Shown here: piece after piece, positions 23,945 to 24,084 of the stretch | Position numbering within the stretch: the first letter of the stretch is position 1 | Layout: every line of letters begins with the position of its first letter | The notes under the pieces: generated by a model | The model's input: the letters and a program-made list of their open reading frames with translations, nothing else | Database searches by the model: none | What the model was told of the DNA's origin: nothing | Position numbers and translations under genes: made by a program | Origin: Bacteriovoracaceae bacterium UBA2394 | GTDB lineage: Bacteria > Bdellovibrionota > UBA2394 | Assembly (NCBI GenBank): GCA_002343335.1 | Contig: DDSI01000278.1 | Coordinates: forward strand, 3,866-27,949 | DNA: 24,084 bases | Reading direction: 5' to 3'

Positions 23945-24084
23945 TCTTTCTCTGCCTCCGCAATTTCCTCAGGGGCCAAATGCACATCGAGTTTGTACTC
24001 TTGCACTTTATAGATGAGAGCTCGTCGACTCAGGCCCAGGAGTTCCGCTGCTTTCGTCTTATTGTTGTTTGTGTGTCGAAGCGC
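23941..24084 (-). CDS. C-terminal Fis-type helix-turn-helix of a probable sigma-54-dependent regulator (partial, runs off the window)
   Basis: Only 47 codons are visible, since the gene continues beyond the right edge. The reading frame ends with a Fis-type HTH: ALRHTNNNKTKAAELLGLSR then RALIYKVQEYKLD, and an acidic tail (EEIAEAEKE). This motif is typical of the C-terminus of NtrC/AtoC-family sigma-54 activators. The AAA+ and receiver domains that would prove this are outside the window. The stop overlaps the folD start. Confidence 0.8.
   Translation of the reverse strand, partial: ALRHTNNNKTKAAELLGLSRRALIYKVQEYKLDVHLAPEEIAEAEKE

Overview
The window comes from a Gram-negative bacterium of moderate GC. 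It encodes several proteins with signal peptides or lipoboxes, a two-gene transketolase, squalene/phytoene synthase-type genes, a glutaryl-CoA dehydrogenase, and the Fis-type tail of a probable sigma-54 activator. Together with large unrecognised secreted proteins, this resembles the Bdellovibrionota or another former-deltaproteobacterial group. That placement is inference from gene content; there is no marker gene here that fixes it.

Layout. 1-4093: 3' part of a very large, probably secreted protein with an Asn/Ser/Thr low-complexity stalk and a cysteine-rich tail. 4136-5300: three stop/start-coupled genes (DUF971, an unknown 91-residue protein, a SAM methyltransferase). 5337-6410: a CBS-less IMP dehydrogenase/GMP reductase-type enzyme, ending almost against a convergent secreted C39-like cysteine peptidase homologue (6412-7677). 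7820-7893: tRNA-Arg(TCG). 7964-8594: a small lipoprotein candidate whose 3' end overlaps a convergent DUF2203 gene. 8637-10381: transketolase as two overlapping genes. 10394-10992: a VapBC toxin-antitoxin pair with a visible palindromic operator. 11024-12807: two divergent trans-prenyltransferase genes whose 5' ends overlap; the second is coupled to a cobalamin adenosyltransferase (12804-13355). 13347-14261: a small membrane protein candidate and a DnaQ-type exonuclease. 14372-17862: a CNNM/CorC-type membrane protein, glutaryl-CoA dehydrogenase and MutY in tight tandem. 17966-21247: a 1093-residue exported protein of unknown function. 21445-22491: a divergent exported protein with a long perfect hairpin next to its ribosome binding site. 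22534-24084: a lipoprotein, FolD and the 3' end of a Fis-type regulator on the minus strand, with a REP-like palindrome between lipoprotein and folD.

Most of the window is housekeeping (nucleotide, pentose phosphate, isoprenoid, B12, folate, DNA repair and lysine/glutarate catabolism) interspersed with lineage-specific exported proteins. No phage, insertion sequence, CRISPR array or secondary-metabolite cluster is visible. No intergenic stretch exceeds 300 bases. The items most worth a second look are the 24-residue Trp-marked repeats and cysteine-rich tail of the first protein, the 1093-residue exported protein, the two inverted repeats near 21.4 and 23.1 kb, the vapB operator/promoter arrangement, and the head-to-head overlapping prenyl synthase genes.
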